Shown: one piece after another, positions 35,313 through 43,676 of the stretch
Numbering within the stretch: position 1 is the stretch's first letter
Layout: each line of letters opens with the position of its first letter
Assembly (NCBI RefSeq): GCF_002158865.1
Contig: NZ_CP021455.1
Coordinates: forward strand, 4,386,501 to 4,450,500
Reading direction: 5' to 3'
Length of the DNA: 64,000 bases
Source: Comamonas serinivorans
GTDB taxonomy: Bacteria; Pseudomonadota; Gammaproteobacteria; Burkholderiales; Burkholderiaceae_C
Translations under genes and position numbers: made by a program
The notes under the pieces: generated by a model
Told to the model about the DNA's origin: nothing
Databases searched by the model: none
What the model saw: only the letters and a program-made list of their open reading frames with translations

Positions 35313-36893
35313 TCACAATGCTCGACGCAATGTGGTCGTGGGGATGCGCATGGCCTCGCGGTACTTGGCCACCGTGCGGCGCGCGCAGTCGATGCCCTGC
35401 TCCTTGAGCATCTCGGAGATCTGGTTGTCCGACAGCGGCTTCTTGGGGTTTTCTTCGGCGATGAACTGCTTGATGAGCGCCCGCACCGCCGTGCTCGAGG
35501 CGCTGCCACCGGCCTCCGTGTCCAGCCCGGAGCCGAAGAAATACTTCAGCTCGAAGGTGCCGAACGGCGTGGCCATGTACTTGGCCGTGGTCACGCGCGA
35601 GATGGTCGATTCGTGCAGGCCCAGCTCATCGGCGATTTCGCGCAGCACCAGTGGCTGCATGGCCAGCTCGCCATGGATGAAGAAGCTGCGCTGGCGCTCG
35701 ACGATGGCCTGCGACACGCGCAAGATGGTGTCGAAGCGCTGCTGGATGTTCTTGATGAACCAGCGCGCTTCTTGCAGCCGTTGTTGCAGGGCCTGGTGCG
35801 AGTCGCTCTTGCCGCCGCGCAGGGCATTGGCGTAGACGTCGTTCACGCGCAGCTTGGGCATCACCTCCTGGTTCAGGCGCACGCGAAAACGCGGGTTGGC
35901 GCCGTTGCCCTCGATGCGCGAGACGATGACGTCGGGCACCACGATGTTGCGCTCGACGTTGACGAAGCGGCGACCGGGCTTGGGCTCGAGCCGGCTGATG
36001 CAGGCCAGGCCGGTGCGCACCGTGGTTTCGCTGAAGCCGCACAGCTGCGACAGCTTGCGCGCATCGCGGCGCGCGATCAGGTCGATCGGGTGGCGCACGA
36101 TGTCGCGCGCCACGGTGGCGATGGCGTCGTCGGGGTTGGCCTGCAGCAGTGCGTCGAGCTGCAGGCACATGCATTCGCTGAGGTCGCGCGCGCCCACGCC
36201 GGTGGGCTCCATGGCCTGCACCAGGCGCAGCGCCAGCATCAGGCGGTCGATCAGCTCGTCGCGCTGGTCCACGTCGGTCGGCCGCAGGCCGTCGGCCAGG
36301 TCGTCAACGGACTCTTCGAGGTAGCCGTCTTCGTTCAGCGATTCGATGATGAAGTACACCGCCGCGCGGTCCACGTCGGACAGGTGCAGGGCCAGGGCCT
36401 GGCGGTGCAGCGTGTCGTAGAGCGACTCGTGCATGCCGGTGCGCTCGCTCGCATCCAGCGCGTCGTCGTCGGGGGCGCCAGCGCCGCGCGGCAGCGCATC
36501 GCCGCCCCACTCGCCATCGTCGGGCGACAGGGCGTTGGAGCCATCACCCTCCCAGTTCACGCCAGCGTCGTTGTCTGTATCACCGGAGGATGCCCCATAC
36601 TCGTCATCACCACCGGCTGGCTCACGGTCCGGACGCTCGCTGGCAGACTCGGTTTCGCTGGCGCGCTCGCTGATGCGGTCCCCGACGCTCACGTGGGCAT
36701 CGGCCTGGGCCAGACCGAAGTCCTCCTGCGGCGCTTCGCCGTCTTCACGGTCGAGGAAGGGGTTGTCCCCCAGCATCTGCTCGACCTCCTGGTCGAGTTC
36801 CAACGTGGACAGCTGCAACAGCCGGATCGACTGCTGCAGCTGCGGGGTCAGCGTCAGGTGCTGCGAGACACGGAGCGACAGGCCTTGCTTCAT
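35313..36893 (-). CDS. rpoN: RNA polymerase sigma-54 factor RpoN
   Basis: The 526-residue sigma factor has region I (MKQGLSLRVSQHLTLTPQLQ), an acidic region II (~50-135), the core-binding domain and the RpoN box ARRTVAKYREAM near the C-terminus, preceded by the helix-turn-helix around LSDNQISEMLKEQGI. It directs transcription from -24/-12 promoters with enhancer-binding activators; a good candidate for such a promoter lies upstream of pilA in this window. It starts 11 bases after lptB, the conserved lptA-lptB-rpoN order. Confidence 0.95.
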   Translation of the reverse strand: MKQGLSLRVSQHLTLTPQLQQSIRLLQLSTLELDQEVEQMLGDNPFLDREDGEAPQEDFGLAQADAHVSVGDRISERASETESASERPDREPAGGDDEYGASSGDTDNDAGVNWEGDGSNALSPDDGEWGGDALPRGAGAPDDDALDASERTGMHESLYDTLHRQALALHLSDVDRAAVYFIIESLNEDGYLEESVDDLADGLRPTDVDQRDELIDRLMLALRLVQAMEPTGVGARDLSECMCLQLDALLQANPDDAIATVARDIVRHPIDLIARRDARKLSQLCGFSETTVRTGLACISRLEPKPGRRFVNVERNIVVPDVIVSRIEGNGANPRFRVRLNQEVMPKLRVNDVYANALRGGKSDSHQALQQRLQEARWFIKNIQQRFDTILRVSQAIVERQRSFFIHGELAMQPLVLREIADELGLHESTISRVTTAKYMATPFGTFELKYFFGSGLDTEAGGSASSTAVRALIKQFIAEENPKKPLSDNQISEMLKEQGIDCARRTVAKYREAMRIPTTTLRRAL

Positions 36894-36904
36894 CGCGACG
36901 CGGC

Positions 36905-37702
36905 TTACATGCGGAAGTTTTCGCCAAGGTACACGCGCCGCACCTCGGCGTTGTCGACGATCTGAGCCGGCGTGCCCTGGGCCAGCACGCGGCCCTCGCT
37001 GATGATGTAGGCGTGGTCGCAGATGCCCAGGGTTTCGCGCACGTTGTGGTCGGTGATGAGCACGCCGATGCCGCGGGCCTTCAGGAAGGCGATGATGCGC
37101 TGGATCTCGATGACGGCGATGGGGTCGATGCCAGCAAAGGGCTCGTCCAGCAGGATGAAGCGCGGCTGGCTGGCCAGCGCACGGGCAATCTCGACCCGGC
37201 GGCGCTCGCCCCCCGAGAGCGACGGCGCGGGCGAGTCGCGCAGCTGCTCCACGTGCAGCTCCTGCAGCAGCGTGGTCAGGCGCGACTCGATCTCGTCGCG
37301 GCTCAGCGGTTTGCCGTGGGCGTCGCGCTGCAGCTCGAGCACGGCGCGCACGTTCTCGGCCACGGTGAGCTTGCGGAAGATCGAGGCCTCTTGCGGCAGG
37401 TAGGACAGGCCCATGCGCGCGCGCAGGTGCATGGCCTGGCGCTGCACCGACTGGCCGTCGATGGTGATCTCGCCGGCGTCGGCCCGCACCAGGCCGACGA
37501 TCATGTAGAACGACGTGGTCTTGCCCGCGCCATTGGGGCCCAGCAGGCCGACGACCTCACCGCAGCGCACGGCCAGCGACACGTCGTGCACCACGGTGCG
37601 CTTGCCATAGGCCTTGCGCAGGTGCTGCACGTCCAGCCGGCTGTGGCGGTCCGTGGCGGCGGGCGCAGCGGCCACGCCGGCTGCCTCGGCCAGGCCGCTC
37701 AT
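36905..37702 (-). CDS. lptB: LPS export ABC transporter ATPase LptB
   Basis: The 265-residue ABC ATPase has Walker A GPNGAGKTT, Q-loop YLPQEASIF, signature LSGGERRRVEIARAL, Walker B FILLDEPFAGIDP and switch histidine ITDHNVRET. It powers LptFGC extraction of LPS from the inner membrane. The first ~22 residues are an alanine-rich extension not usual in LptB; an internal start is possible, but the ATGA overlap with lptA supports 37702. Confidence 0.95.
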   Translation of the reverse strand: MSGLAEAAGVAAAPAATDRHSRLDVQHLRKAYGKRTVVHDVSLAVRCGEVVGLLGPNGAGKTTSFYMIVGLVRADAGEITIDGQSVQRQAMHLRARMGLSYLPQEASIFRKLTVAENVRAVLELQRDAHGKPLSRDEIESRLTTLLQELHVEQLRDSPAPSLSGGERRRVEIARALASQPRFILLDEPFAGIDPIAVIEIQRIIAFLKARGIGVLITDHNVRETLGICDHAYIISEGRVLAQGTPAQIVDNAEVRRVYLGENFRM

Positions 37703-38322
37703 GGGCGCTCCTGGTTCAGGCTGCCCGAGGGCTGCAGCGGCGTCGAGCCCGGCGCTGGCGCGCCGCCCGCGGGTGTCTGCGGCGTGAGCACGGCGCGCAC
37801 GCGGCCCTGGCGGCCCGGCACGGGGGTGCCCTGGTCGGTGGCCGAGCGCACGCCGCCATCGACGGTGACCACCTCGGTGGTGTTGTTGTAGAGGATGTCG
37901 CTGCCGGTGATGGTGTCGGCCACGCGCGTGCCCATCAGGCGGCGGATTTCGGCCTGCTGCACCAGGCGAACGGTGTCGGCCTTGCTGTCGTAATGGATGG
38001 TGCGGCCTTCGCCCTCCATGTACTCGTCCACCCCTTCGCGCTTTTGGTGGAAGAACGCGCGCTTGGTGCCCGCTGCGTACAGCACGCCGAACTGGTTGCC
38101 GGCGTCGTCCTGGCGCACTTCGAGCTTGCCGCCCCGCATGATGATGCTGCCCTTGGTCAGCACCACGTTGCCCGTGAAGACCGACAGCTTCTGCTTGTCG
38201 TCGTAGGTCAGCGCATCGGCCTCGATGTTCATCGGCTTGCTGCGATCGGCACGCTCGGCCTGCGCGAACGTGGCCAGGCCCGACAACAGGAGCGCCGCCA
38301 GCAGACGAGGAATCGGTTTCAT
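37699..38322 (-). CDS. lptA: LPS transport periplasmic protein LptA
   Basis: The 207-residue protein has a signal peptide (LLAALLLSGLATFAQA) and the OstA/LptA beta-jellyroll (~25-155), with PMNIEADALTYDDKQ and a MRGGKLEV strand. It forms the periplasmic bridge carrying LPS to LptDE. The C-terminal ~50 residues are proline/glycine-rich and probably disordered. The ATG at 38322 keeps a normal signal peptide; an in-frame GTG at 38349 is the alternative. The gene overlaps lptB. lptC is not adjacent, which departs from the common lptCAB order. Confidence 0.92.
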   Translation of the reverse strand: MKPIPRLLAALLLSGLATFAQAERADRSKPMNIEADALTYDDKQKLSVFTGNVVLTKGSIIMRGGKLEVRQDDAGNQFGVLYAAGTKRAFFHQKREGVDEYMEGEGRTIHYDSKADTVRLVQQAEIRRLMGTRVADTITGSDILYNNTTEVVTVDGGVRSATDQGTPVPGRQGRVRAVLTPQTPAGGAPAPGSTPLQPSGSLNQERP

Positions 38323-38370
38323 ATGAGGCACGTTTTTTGCTTTCACCAATTTTTGATTGTAGCGAGCGCG

Positions 38371-38392
38371 AAAAAGCCCGCCAAGGCGGGCT
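38371..38392 (-). terminator. Rho-independent terminator after dsbA
   Basis: AGCCCGCC-AA-GGCGGGCT, followed by a T run on the minus strand, separates dsbA from lptA. Confidence 0.85.
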
Positions 38393-38426
38393 CGTCGGTT
38401 GCAGCCTCTAGACTGCGGCCTCGGCC

Positions 38427-39059
38427 TTATGCCTTGCGTTCCTGGGCAATCAGGGTGTCCGCCACCTGCAGCATGCCTGCAAACCCGCCGGTGCGGCTGG
38501 GGTCGGTGTAGTACTTGCCCGCAATGCCAAAGCCCGGCGTGCCTTCGACCTGGTAGGCCTGTTGCAGCACGATGGCCTGCTTGACCTTGGTCGAGACGCC
38601 GAAGGACTTGTACGCGGCCAGGAACTTGGCCTTGTCCACGCCTTGCTTGGCCACCCAGTCGGCGGCCACGTCTTCCTTGTCGACGCGGATCTTCTCGGTC
38701 TGCAGCGCGGCAAAGACCTTGGCGTGCACCTTCTCGAGCTGGCCCAGGGCCTGCAGGGCGTAGAACAGGCGCTGCAGCGGCTCGAAGGCGGCGTTGAAGC
38801 CCACGTGCTCGCGGCGCACCACCACGTCCTTGGGGGCCTTGCTGATCCAGTTCTCGAACTGGGGCTCGAAATGCATGCAGTGCACGCAGCCGTACGAGAA
38901 GAACTCGACAATTTCCACCTTGGGCGCCGCGGCCGCCACAGGTGCCTTCTTGGACAGCGCCACGTAGTCCTTGCCCGCGGTCAGCGCCCAGGCGCCCGTG
39001 GGCACCAGACCTGCGCCGGCCACGGCCACCAAGCCCATCGAAAAATCACGTCGTTTCAT
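38427..39059 (-). CDS. dsbA: Periplasmic thiol:disulphide oxidoreductase DsbA
   Basis: The 210-residue thioredoxin-fold protein has an export signal (twin-arginine-looking KRRDFSMGLVAVAGAG), active site C58-V-H-C61 and the cis-proline loop VEGTPGFGI. It introduces disulphides into exported proteins and is recycled by DsbB. The dipeptide VH differs from the PH of E. coli DsbA and may shift redox potential. An AGGAGA sits 11 bases before the ATG at 39059 and 5 bases before an in-frame TTG at 39065, so the start is ambiguous by two codons. Its product could oxidise the paired C-terminal cysteines of the pilins encoded nearby. Confidence 0.92.
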   Translation of the reverse strand: MKRRDFSMGLVAVAGAGLVPTGAWALTAGKDYVALSKKAPVAAAAPKVEIVEFFSYGCVHCMHFEPQFENWISKAPKDVVVRREHVGFNAAFEPLQRLFYALQALGQLEKVHAKVFAALQTEKIRVDKEDVAADWVAKQGVDKAKFLAAYKSFGVSTKVKQAIVLQQAYQVEGTPGFGIAGKYYTDPSRTGGFAGMLQVADTLIAQERKA

Positions 39060-39145
39060 GGTCAAAGCATTCTCCTAGAGGCCCTCATAGAGCGGCAGGG
39101 TTGGCGCAAGTTCCGCAGCGCCCCGTTGATGGACTGGCCAAGTGT

Positions 39146-39197
39146 GCAGTATGACCGCATTGCCGTTCATGGCTCAACGGCTAACGCACCATACTGC
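39146..39197. repeat. Nested palindrome, copy 12 (consensus-like)
   Basis: GCAGTATG, eight bases, GCCGTT, eight-base loop, AACGGC, eight bases, CATACTGC: all four arms perfect and evenly spaced, so I use it as the family model. Six bases after the SPOR-gene stop codon. Confidence 0.9.
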
Positions 39198-39203
39198 CTC
39201 ACA

Positions 39204-39911
39204 TCAGCGTTGCACACGCACCAGCGCGGAATCCACGCTGTTGTTGTCCAGCTGGGCCTTGGCGCGGTCGGCCGCTTCCTTGTTGTCGAACGGGCCCACG
39301 CGCACGCGGTACACCGTGCGGCCGGCCTGCTCGCGCTCGGTCACGCGGGCCTGGATGCCCAGCATGCCCAGGCGCGCGCGCTGGGCGTCGGCGTCGGTCG
39401 AAGAGCGGAATGCCCCCGCCTGCACGTAATAGGTGAAGGGGTCGCCCGAACGGGCGTTGGCCGCGGTGCCAGCGCGCTCGCGCAGCAGGTCGCCCAGGGG
39501 GTCGTCGCTGGGCTTGGCACTGGGCGCGGGCTTGGAGGCCGGCGGCTTGGGCGGCGGCGGCGTGGTGTCCGAATCGGGCACGAGCGACGGTTGCGGCGGC
39601 GGCAAGGTGGTCGTGGCGACGTTGTCGTCGGCCGGCGGCACCAACGCCCCGCCCACGGCGCCCGTCACCGAGGGCTGGCGCACCCCGGTGCCGCGGCTGC
39701 CCAGCGGTGAGTTCGGGTCCCAATTGCGGTTGCGCTCGGCCTCGGCCGCGTCCTGATCCGCCGTACGCGGCTGGTTGTGGTTGGTGAACGGCACCGGCAC
39801 CTTGCCCACGTACAGGGCGACGGCGACGGCCACGGCCAAGCCGAACAGGATGCCGAGGATGATGCCCAGGATGGTGCCCCCATGCTGGGACTGACGCGTC
39901 TGCAAAGTCAT
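39204..39911 (-). CDS. SPOR-domain membrane protein (FtsN-like)
   Basis: The 235-residue protein has one transmembrane helix (~14-38), a proline-rich periplasmic linker (~90-150) and a C-terminal SPOR domain (~160-235: YYVQAGAFRSSTDADAQRARL ends the first helix region, then VYRVRVGPFDNKEAADRAK). SPOR domains bind denuded glycan at the division septum, so a divisome role is likely. It overlaps or abuts the argS stop; an in-frame GTG at 39917 would overlap by four bases, while the ATG at 39911 has GGAGAG at nine-base spacing. Confidence 0.87.
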   Translation of the reverse strand: MTLQTRQSQHGGTILGIILGILFGLAVAVAVALYVGKVPVPFTNHNQPRTADQDAAEAERNRNWDPNSPLGSRGTGVRQPSVTGAVGGALVPPADDNVATTTLPPPQPSLVPDSDTTPPPPKPPASKPAPSAKPSDDPLGDLLRERAGTAANARSGDPFTYYVQAGAFRSSTDADAQRARLGMLGIQARVTEREQAGRTVYRVRVGPFDNKEAADRAKAQLDNNSVDSALVRVQR

Positions 39912-39913
39912 GC

Positions 39914-41707
39914 TCACATTCTCTCCGGGGCGGAAACCCCCAGCATCGCCAAGCCATTGCGCAGCACCTGGCGGGTGGCGCTGATCAAGGCCAGGCGCGC
40001 CAGCTTGGTGGGCTCGTCGTCGACGAGGATGCGTTCCGCGTCGTAGTAGCTGTGGTAGCTGGCGGCCAGGTCGCGCAGGTAGAAGGTCACGTCATGCGGC
40101 GCAAAACCGGCGGCGGCACTGGTCAGCATGTCCGGGTACTGGGCCAGTTGCTGCATCAGCGCCTGCGCGGCGTCGGTGGCCAGCGGCGACAGGTCCACCG
40201 AGGCCAGCGCCTGCAGCTGGGCGGGCAGCAGGCGCTGGTGAACGTCGGCGATGACCGCGTCCACCGTTTGCCCGTTCTGGCTGGCCAGGGCGGTCACGCC
40301 ATCGTCATCCAGCCCCAGCAGCCCGCGGCGCAACACCGAGCTGATGCGCGCGTGCGCGTACTGCACGTAATACACGGGGTTGTCGTTGTTCTTCTGCACC
40401 GCCAGGTCCACGTCGAAGGTGTACTCCGTGTCGGGCTTGCGGCTGAGCAGGAAGAAGCGCACGGCGTCCTTGCTGGTCCACTCGATCAGGTCGCGCAGCG
40501 TGACGTAGCTGCCGGCGCGCTTGCTGATCTTCACCTCTTCGCCGTTGCGCACCACGCGCACCATGGTGTGCAGCACGTAGTCGGGGTAGCCCTGGGGGAT
40601 GCCGACGTCGGCCGCCTGCAGGCCGGCGCGCACGCGCGCGATGGTGCCGTGGTGGTCCGTGCCCTGGATGTTCACCACCTTGTGGAAGCCGCGCAGCCAC
40701 TTCTGGATGTGGTAGGCCACGTCGGGCACGAAGTAGGTGTAGCCGCCGTCCGTCTTGCGCATGACGCGGTCTTTGTCGTCGCCATAGTCGGTCGAGCGCA
40801 GCCACAGCGCCCCGTCCTGCTCGTAGGTCTCGCCGTTGGCGATCAGGCGGTTCACCGTCGCCTCGACATGACCGTTTTCGTAGAGGCTGGACTCGAGGTA
40901 GTACTCGTCGAACTTCAGGTTGAAGGCCTGCAGGTCCTTGTCCTGTTCGTTGCGCAGGTAGGCCACGGCGAACTGGCGGATGTTCTCGGCGTCGTCGGCA
41001 TCGCCATTGGCCGTGAACTCGCGGTCATCGGCCTTGACCGTGGCCTGGGCCAGGAAGGCGTCGGCGATGTCCTGGATGTAGTCGCCGTTGTAGAACTTCT
41101 TGGATTCGGGATTCTCGGGGTCGGTCGGCCAGCAGGCGTCGCCGGGCTTGAACCCCTTGGCGCGCAGCTGCGTGCTCTTGGTCAGCGTGTCGATCTGCAC
41201 GCCCGCATCGTTGTAATAGAACTCGCGGTGCACGGCCATGCCCTGGCTGGCCAGCAGGTTGCAGATGGCATCGCCCAGCGCCGCCTGGCGGCCATGCCCC
41301 ACATGCAGCGGGCCGGTCGGGTTGGCCGAGACGAATTCGACCAGCACCTTGGCGCCGTTGGCCGGCTGCTCGCCAAAGTGGTCGCCGGCGGCGAACACCT
41401 CGCGCACCACCTGCTGCTTGGCCTCGGGCTTGAGGCGCAGGTTCAGGAACCCCGGGCCCGCCAGCTCGATGGCCGCCACCCAGGCCTGGTAGGCCGGTGC
41501 GGCTTCCAGCTTGGCCTTGAGCGCCTCGCCGAGCGCGCGCGGGTTCTGCTTGAGCGGCTTGGCCAGCTGCATGGCCGCCGTGACGGCCAGATCGCCCATG
41601 GACGCCTGCTTGGGCACTTCAAAAGCCGCCTTGGCACCGGCCCCTGGCGACAGCGACTCCAGCGCATCGCCGAGCGACTGGAGCAATTCTTGTTTGACGG
41701 AAAGCAT
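39914..41707 (-). CDS. argS: Arginine-tRNA ligase
   Basis: The 597-residue class I aminoacyl-tRNA synthetase has an N-terminal Add1 domain, the HIGH-type motif HVGHGRQ at ~125, the KMSKS equivalent KISKRAG in the second half, and a DALR anticodon-binding domain (ARISSVLRRGL onwards, ending with the family-typical C-terminus). It charges tRNA-Arg. It is followed directly by the SPOR gene, a common betaproteobacterial pair. Confidence 0.96.
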   Translation of the reverse strand: MLSVKQELLQSLGDALESLSPGAGAKAAFEVPKQASMGDLAVTAAMQLAKPLKQNPRALGEALKAKLEAAPAYQAWVAAIELAGPGFLNLRLKPEAKQQVVREVFAAGDHFGEQPANGAKVLVEFVSANPTGPLHVGHGRQAALGDAICNLLASQGMAVHREFYYNDAGVQIDTLTKSTQLRAKGFKPGDACWPTDPENPESKKFYNGDYIQDIADAFLAQATVKADDREFTANGDADDAENIRQFAVAYLRNEQDKDLQAFNLKFDEYYLESSLYENGHVEATVNRLIANGETYEQDGALWLRSTDYGDDKDRVMRKTDGGYTYFVPDVAYHIQKWLRGFHKVVNIQGTDHHGTIARVRAGLQAADVGIPQGYPDYVLHTMVRVVRNGEEVKISKRAGSYVTLRDLIEWTSKDAVRFFLLSRKPDTEYTFDVDLAVQKNNDNPVYYVQYAHARISSVLRRGLLGLDDDGVTALASQNGQTVDAVIADVHQRLLPAQLQALASVDLSPLATDAAQALMQQLAQYPDMLTSAAAGFAPHDVTFYLRDLAASYHSYYDAERILVDDEPTKLARLALISATRQVLRNGLAMLGVSAPERM

Positions 41708-41796
41708 GGGGGGCGATTCTACGAGGCGGAGGTGTCGCCACCGTCCCCCTGCGCAACGCCGTGGCCGTCATGCCAACCACTCGGCCATGGCTGTCT

Positions 41797-41826
41797 CCCG
41801 AGGCAGCGGACGACGCGCAGCTTGGG
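41797..41826. repeat. Dispersed GC-rich repeat, copy 1 of 2
   Basis: Shares the core GGCAGCGGACGACGCGCAGC with 42049-42080 (one mismatch). Both lie in the 387-base interval between argS and the DUF2214 gene, where I see no gene. Confidence 0.6.
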
Positions 41827-42044
41827 AACCCAAAGCATCTCGTTCGGCGAACACCTGCTGGGGCGCTGAGTTGGGGAGCCGTGATGTGCGCCCGGCAGCG
41901 CACTCATTTTTTGGCACCGCCAAAACAGTCAGCCCCAAAGGCGGCCCGTCCACAGCGCCTCGAAACAGACACGGACAAACCCATCGCAGCGCAGGCATGC
42001 AGCGCCACCCGGCCGCAGCGAAGGGCCGCTCCCGAGCAAGGCCA

Positions 42045-42080
42045 GCCCCCTCGGGGGCAGCGAACGACGCGCAGCGCGGG
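42045..42080. repeat. Dispersed GC-rich repeat, copy 2 of 2, with palindrome
   Basis: A 14-bp palindrome (GCCCCC TC GGGGGC, 42045-42058) runs into the shared core GGCAGCGAACGACGCGCAGC. From memory, similar sequence is scattered through intergenic DNA of related Comamonadaceae. Confidence 0.6.
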
Positions 42081-42094
42081 AGCGTGGGGGCCCT

Positions 42095-42544
42095 TCATCC
42101 TCCCCAGCCGCGCGCCATGAAGGTGGCGGCCAGCGGGATGAGCGCGCCCAGGTGCGCCTCGATCATCACCAGCTTGCGGATCTTGCGCACCTCGCCCTCG
42201 CCCGGCAGGGCGCCGGTGGCGTTCGCCGCCTTCAGCCAGCGGCGGTAGGCCAGCGTGGGCCCGATGGACAGCAGCGCGATGACGACGTAGCCCGTGAACT
42301 TGAGGTGCAACAACCAGTTGCCCAGGTACCACCCCGCGCCCTTGGCCCCCAGCCACACGCGCAAGGCGCCCGTCACCAACACGGCGATGGCCGCCACCAG
42401 GTAGAGCAGGTCGACGCGCGTGAGGCGGCGCACCACCGCCACGCTCATCCATTCGGTGCGGCACAGCGCGGCCTGGCTGGTGAGGAACACGAACAAGGCC
42501 AGGATGGCCGCGATGTGCAGGTAGGCGAGGATGGGTTCGAGCAT
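42095..42544 (-). CDS. DUF2214-family membrane protein
   Basis: A 149-residue protein with four predicted transmembrane helices (~5-25, 47-66, 78-98, 128-145). Conserved features include an early histidine (YLHIAAIL), RVDLLYLVAA, and a late histidine in IEAHLGALIPLAATFMARG, all compatible with the DUF2214 family, which is distantly like CopD or cytochrome b561-type helices. Function unknown. Confidence 0.75.
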   Translation of the reverse strand: MLEPILAYLHIAAILALFVFLTSQAALCRTEWMSVAVVRRLTRVDLLYLVAAIAVLVTGALRVWLGAKGAGWYLGNWLLHLKFTGYVVIALLSIGPTLAYRRWLKAANATGALPGEGEVRKIRKLVMIEAHLGALIPLAATFMARGWGG

Positions 42545-42603
42545 GGCGGCATTGTGGCCAAGGCCGTGGCCCCGCGCAAGCCGCGGTTACACCCATGATG
42601 TCA

Positions 42604-42653
42604 GCAGTATGACCCGACGCTCGATCATCATCTGGACGACCTGGCCCAATACT
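42604..42653. repeat. Nested palindrome, copy 13 (overlaps the LysR gene end)
   Basis: Left GCAGTATG (42604-42611) and right ATACT (42649-42653); inner arms weak. The LysR stop codon (42628-42630) lies inside it. Confidence 0.5.
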
Positions 42654-43545
42654 CGGGACTTTGGTAATGGGCACGCAAAAAATCGATCCACAGCCGCACG
42701 CGCAGCGGCAGGTGCTTGCGCTGCGGCACCACGGCGTAGATGCCATTGGGCGGCGCGGCGTAGTCGTCCAGCAGCACCACCAGCCGGCCCGTGGCCACGT
42801 CGGCCTCCACCTCCCAGGTGCTGCGCCAGGCGATGCCCATGCCCGCCAGGCACCAGTCGTGCAGCACCTGGCCGTCCGAGCAGTCGAGCGGCCCGGCCGG
42901 CTTGATGTGCACCAGCTCGCCATCGGCCGCGCGAAACGCCCAGCCGCGCGTCTGCGAGGCGTCGCTCGACAAGGCCAGGCAATCGTGCTGCGTCAAATCC
43001 TGCGGGTGGCGCGGCGTGCCGCGCCGCGCCAGGTAGCTGGGCGTGGCCACGCACAGGCGGCGGTTGTCGGCCAGGCGCACGCTGACCAGCGACGAATCGA
43101 CCAGGTCGCCCACGCGCACGGCGCAGTCCAGCCCCTCGCTGGCCAGGTCGATCACGCGGTCGGCCAGGTTCAGCGACACGCTGACCTCGGGGTGGCGCGC
43201 GCGAAACGCCGGCACCAGCGGCGCCACATGGCGGCGGCCAAAGCCCGCCGGTGCGGTCAGCCGCAGGTGGCCCACGGCCTTCACGCCGCCGGCCGACACG
43301 CTGGCTTCGGCGTCGGCCAGATCGGCCAGGATGCGCTGGCAGTCCTCAAGGAAGGCGCTGCCCTCGTGCGTGAGCGCGATGCGGCGCGTGGTGCGCACGA
43401 ACAGCTTCACGCCCAGGTGTTCTTCCAGCGCATCGATGCGCCGCCCGATGACCGCCGGCGCCACCCCTTCGAGCGTGGCCGCGGCAGTCAGGCTGCCGCG
43501 CTGCGCCACCGTGACAAAAGTTTCCAGTTGCTTGAGTCTGGCCAT
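42628..43545 (-). CDS. LysR-family transcriptional regulator
   Basis: From ATG 43545 (MARLKQLETFVTVAQRGSL) the product is 305 residues: an N-terminal winged helix followed by a LysR substrate-binding domain (VGHLRLTAPAGFGRRHVAPL, WAFRAADGELVHIKP). It resembles the DmlR/CrgA-like LysR group that often acts on neighbouring genes, but the divergent gene is a membrane protein of unknown role, so no target can be named. The frame is open to 43662 without support. The last codons are encoded within a degenerate nested palindrome. Confidence 0.85.
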   Translation of the reverse strand: MARLKQLETFVTVAQRGSLTAAATLEGVAPAVIGRRIDALEEHLGVKLFVRTTRRIALTHEGSAFLEDCQRILADLADAEASVSAGGVKAVGHLRLTAPAGFGRRHVAPLVPAFRARHPEVSVSLNLADRVIDLASEGLDCAVRVGDLVDSSLVSVRLADNRRLCVATPSYLARRGTPRHPQDLTQHDCLALSSDASQTRGWAFRAADGELVHIKPAGPLDCSDGQVLHDWCLAGMGIAWRSTWEVEADVATGRLVVLLDDYAAPPNGIYAVVPQRKHLPLRVRLWIDFLRAHYQSPEYWARSSR

Positions 43546-43676
43546 GATGTGGGTATGGATTGTGCTTGTAACACCCGGTGCAATGGCCCGATGATGCCAA
43601 GCCAGCGGCCGCCAGCCTGGGAGGGGTCGCTTCGCACGCAACGACACCCTACCGAAAACCACGGTGACGCGCCGAG

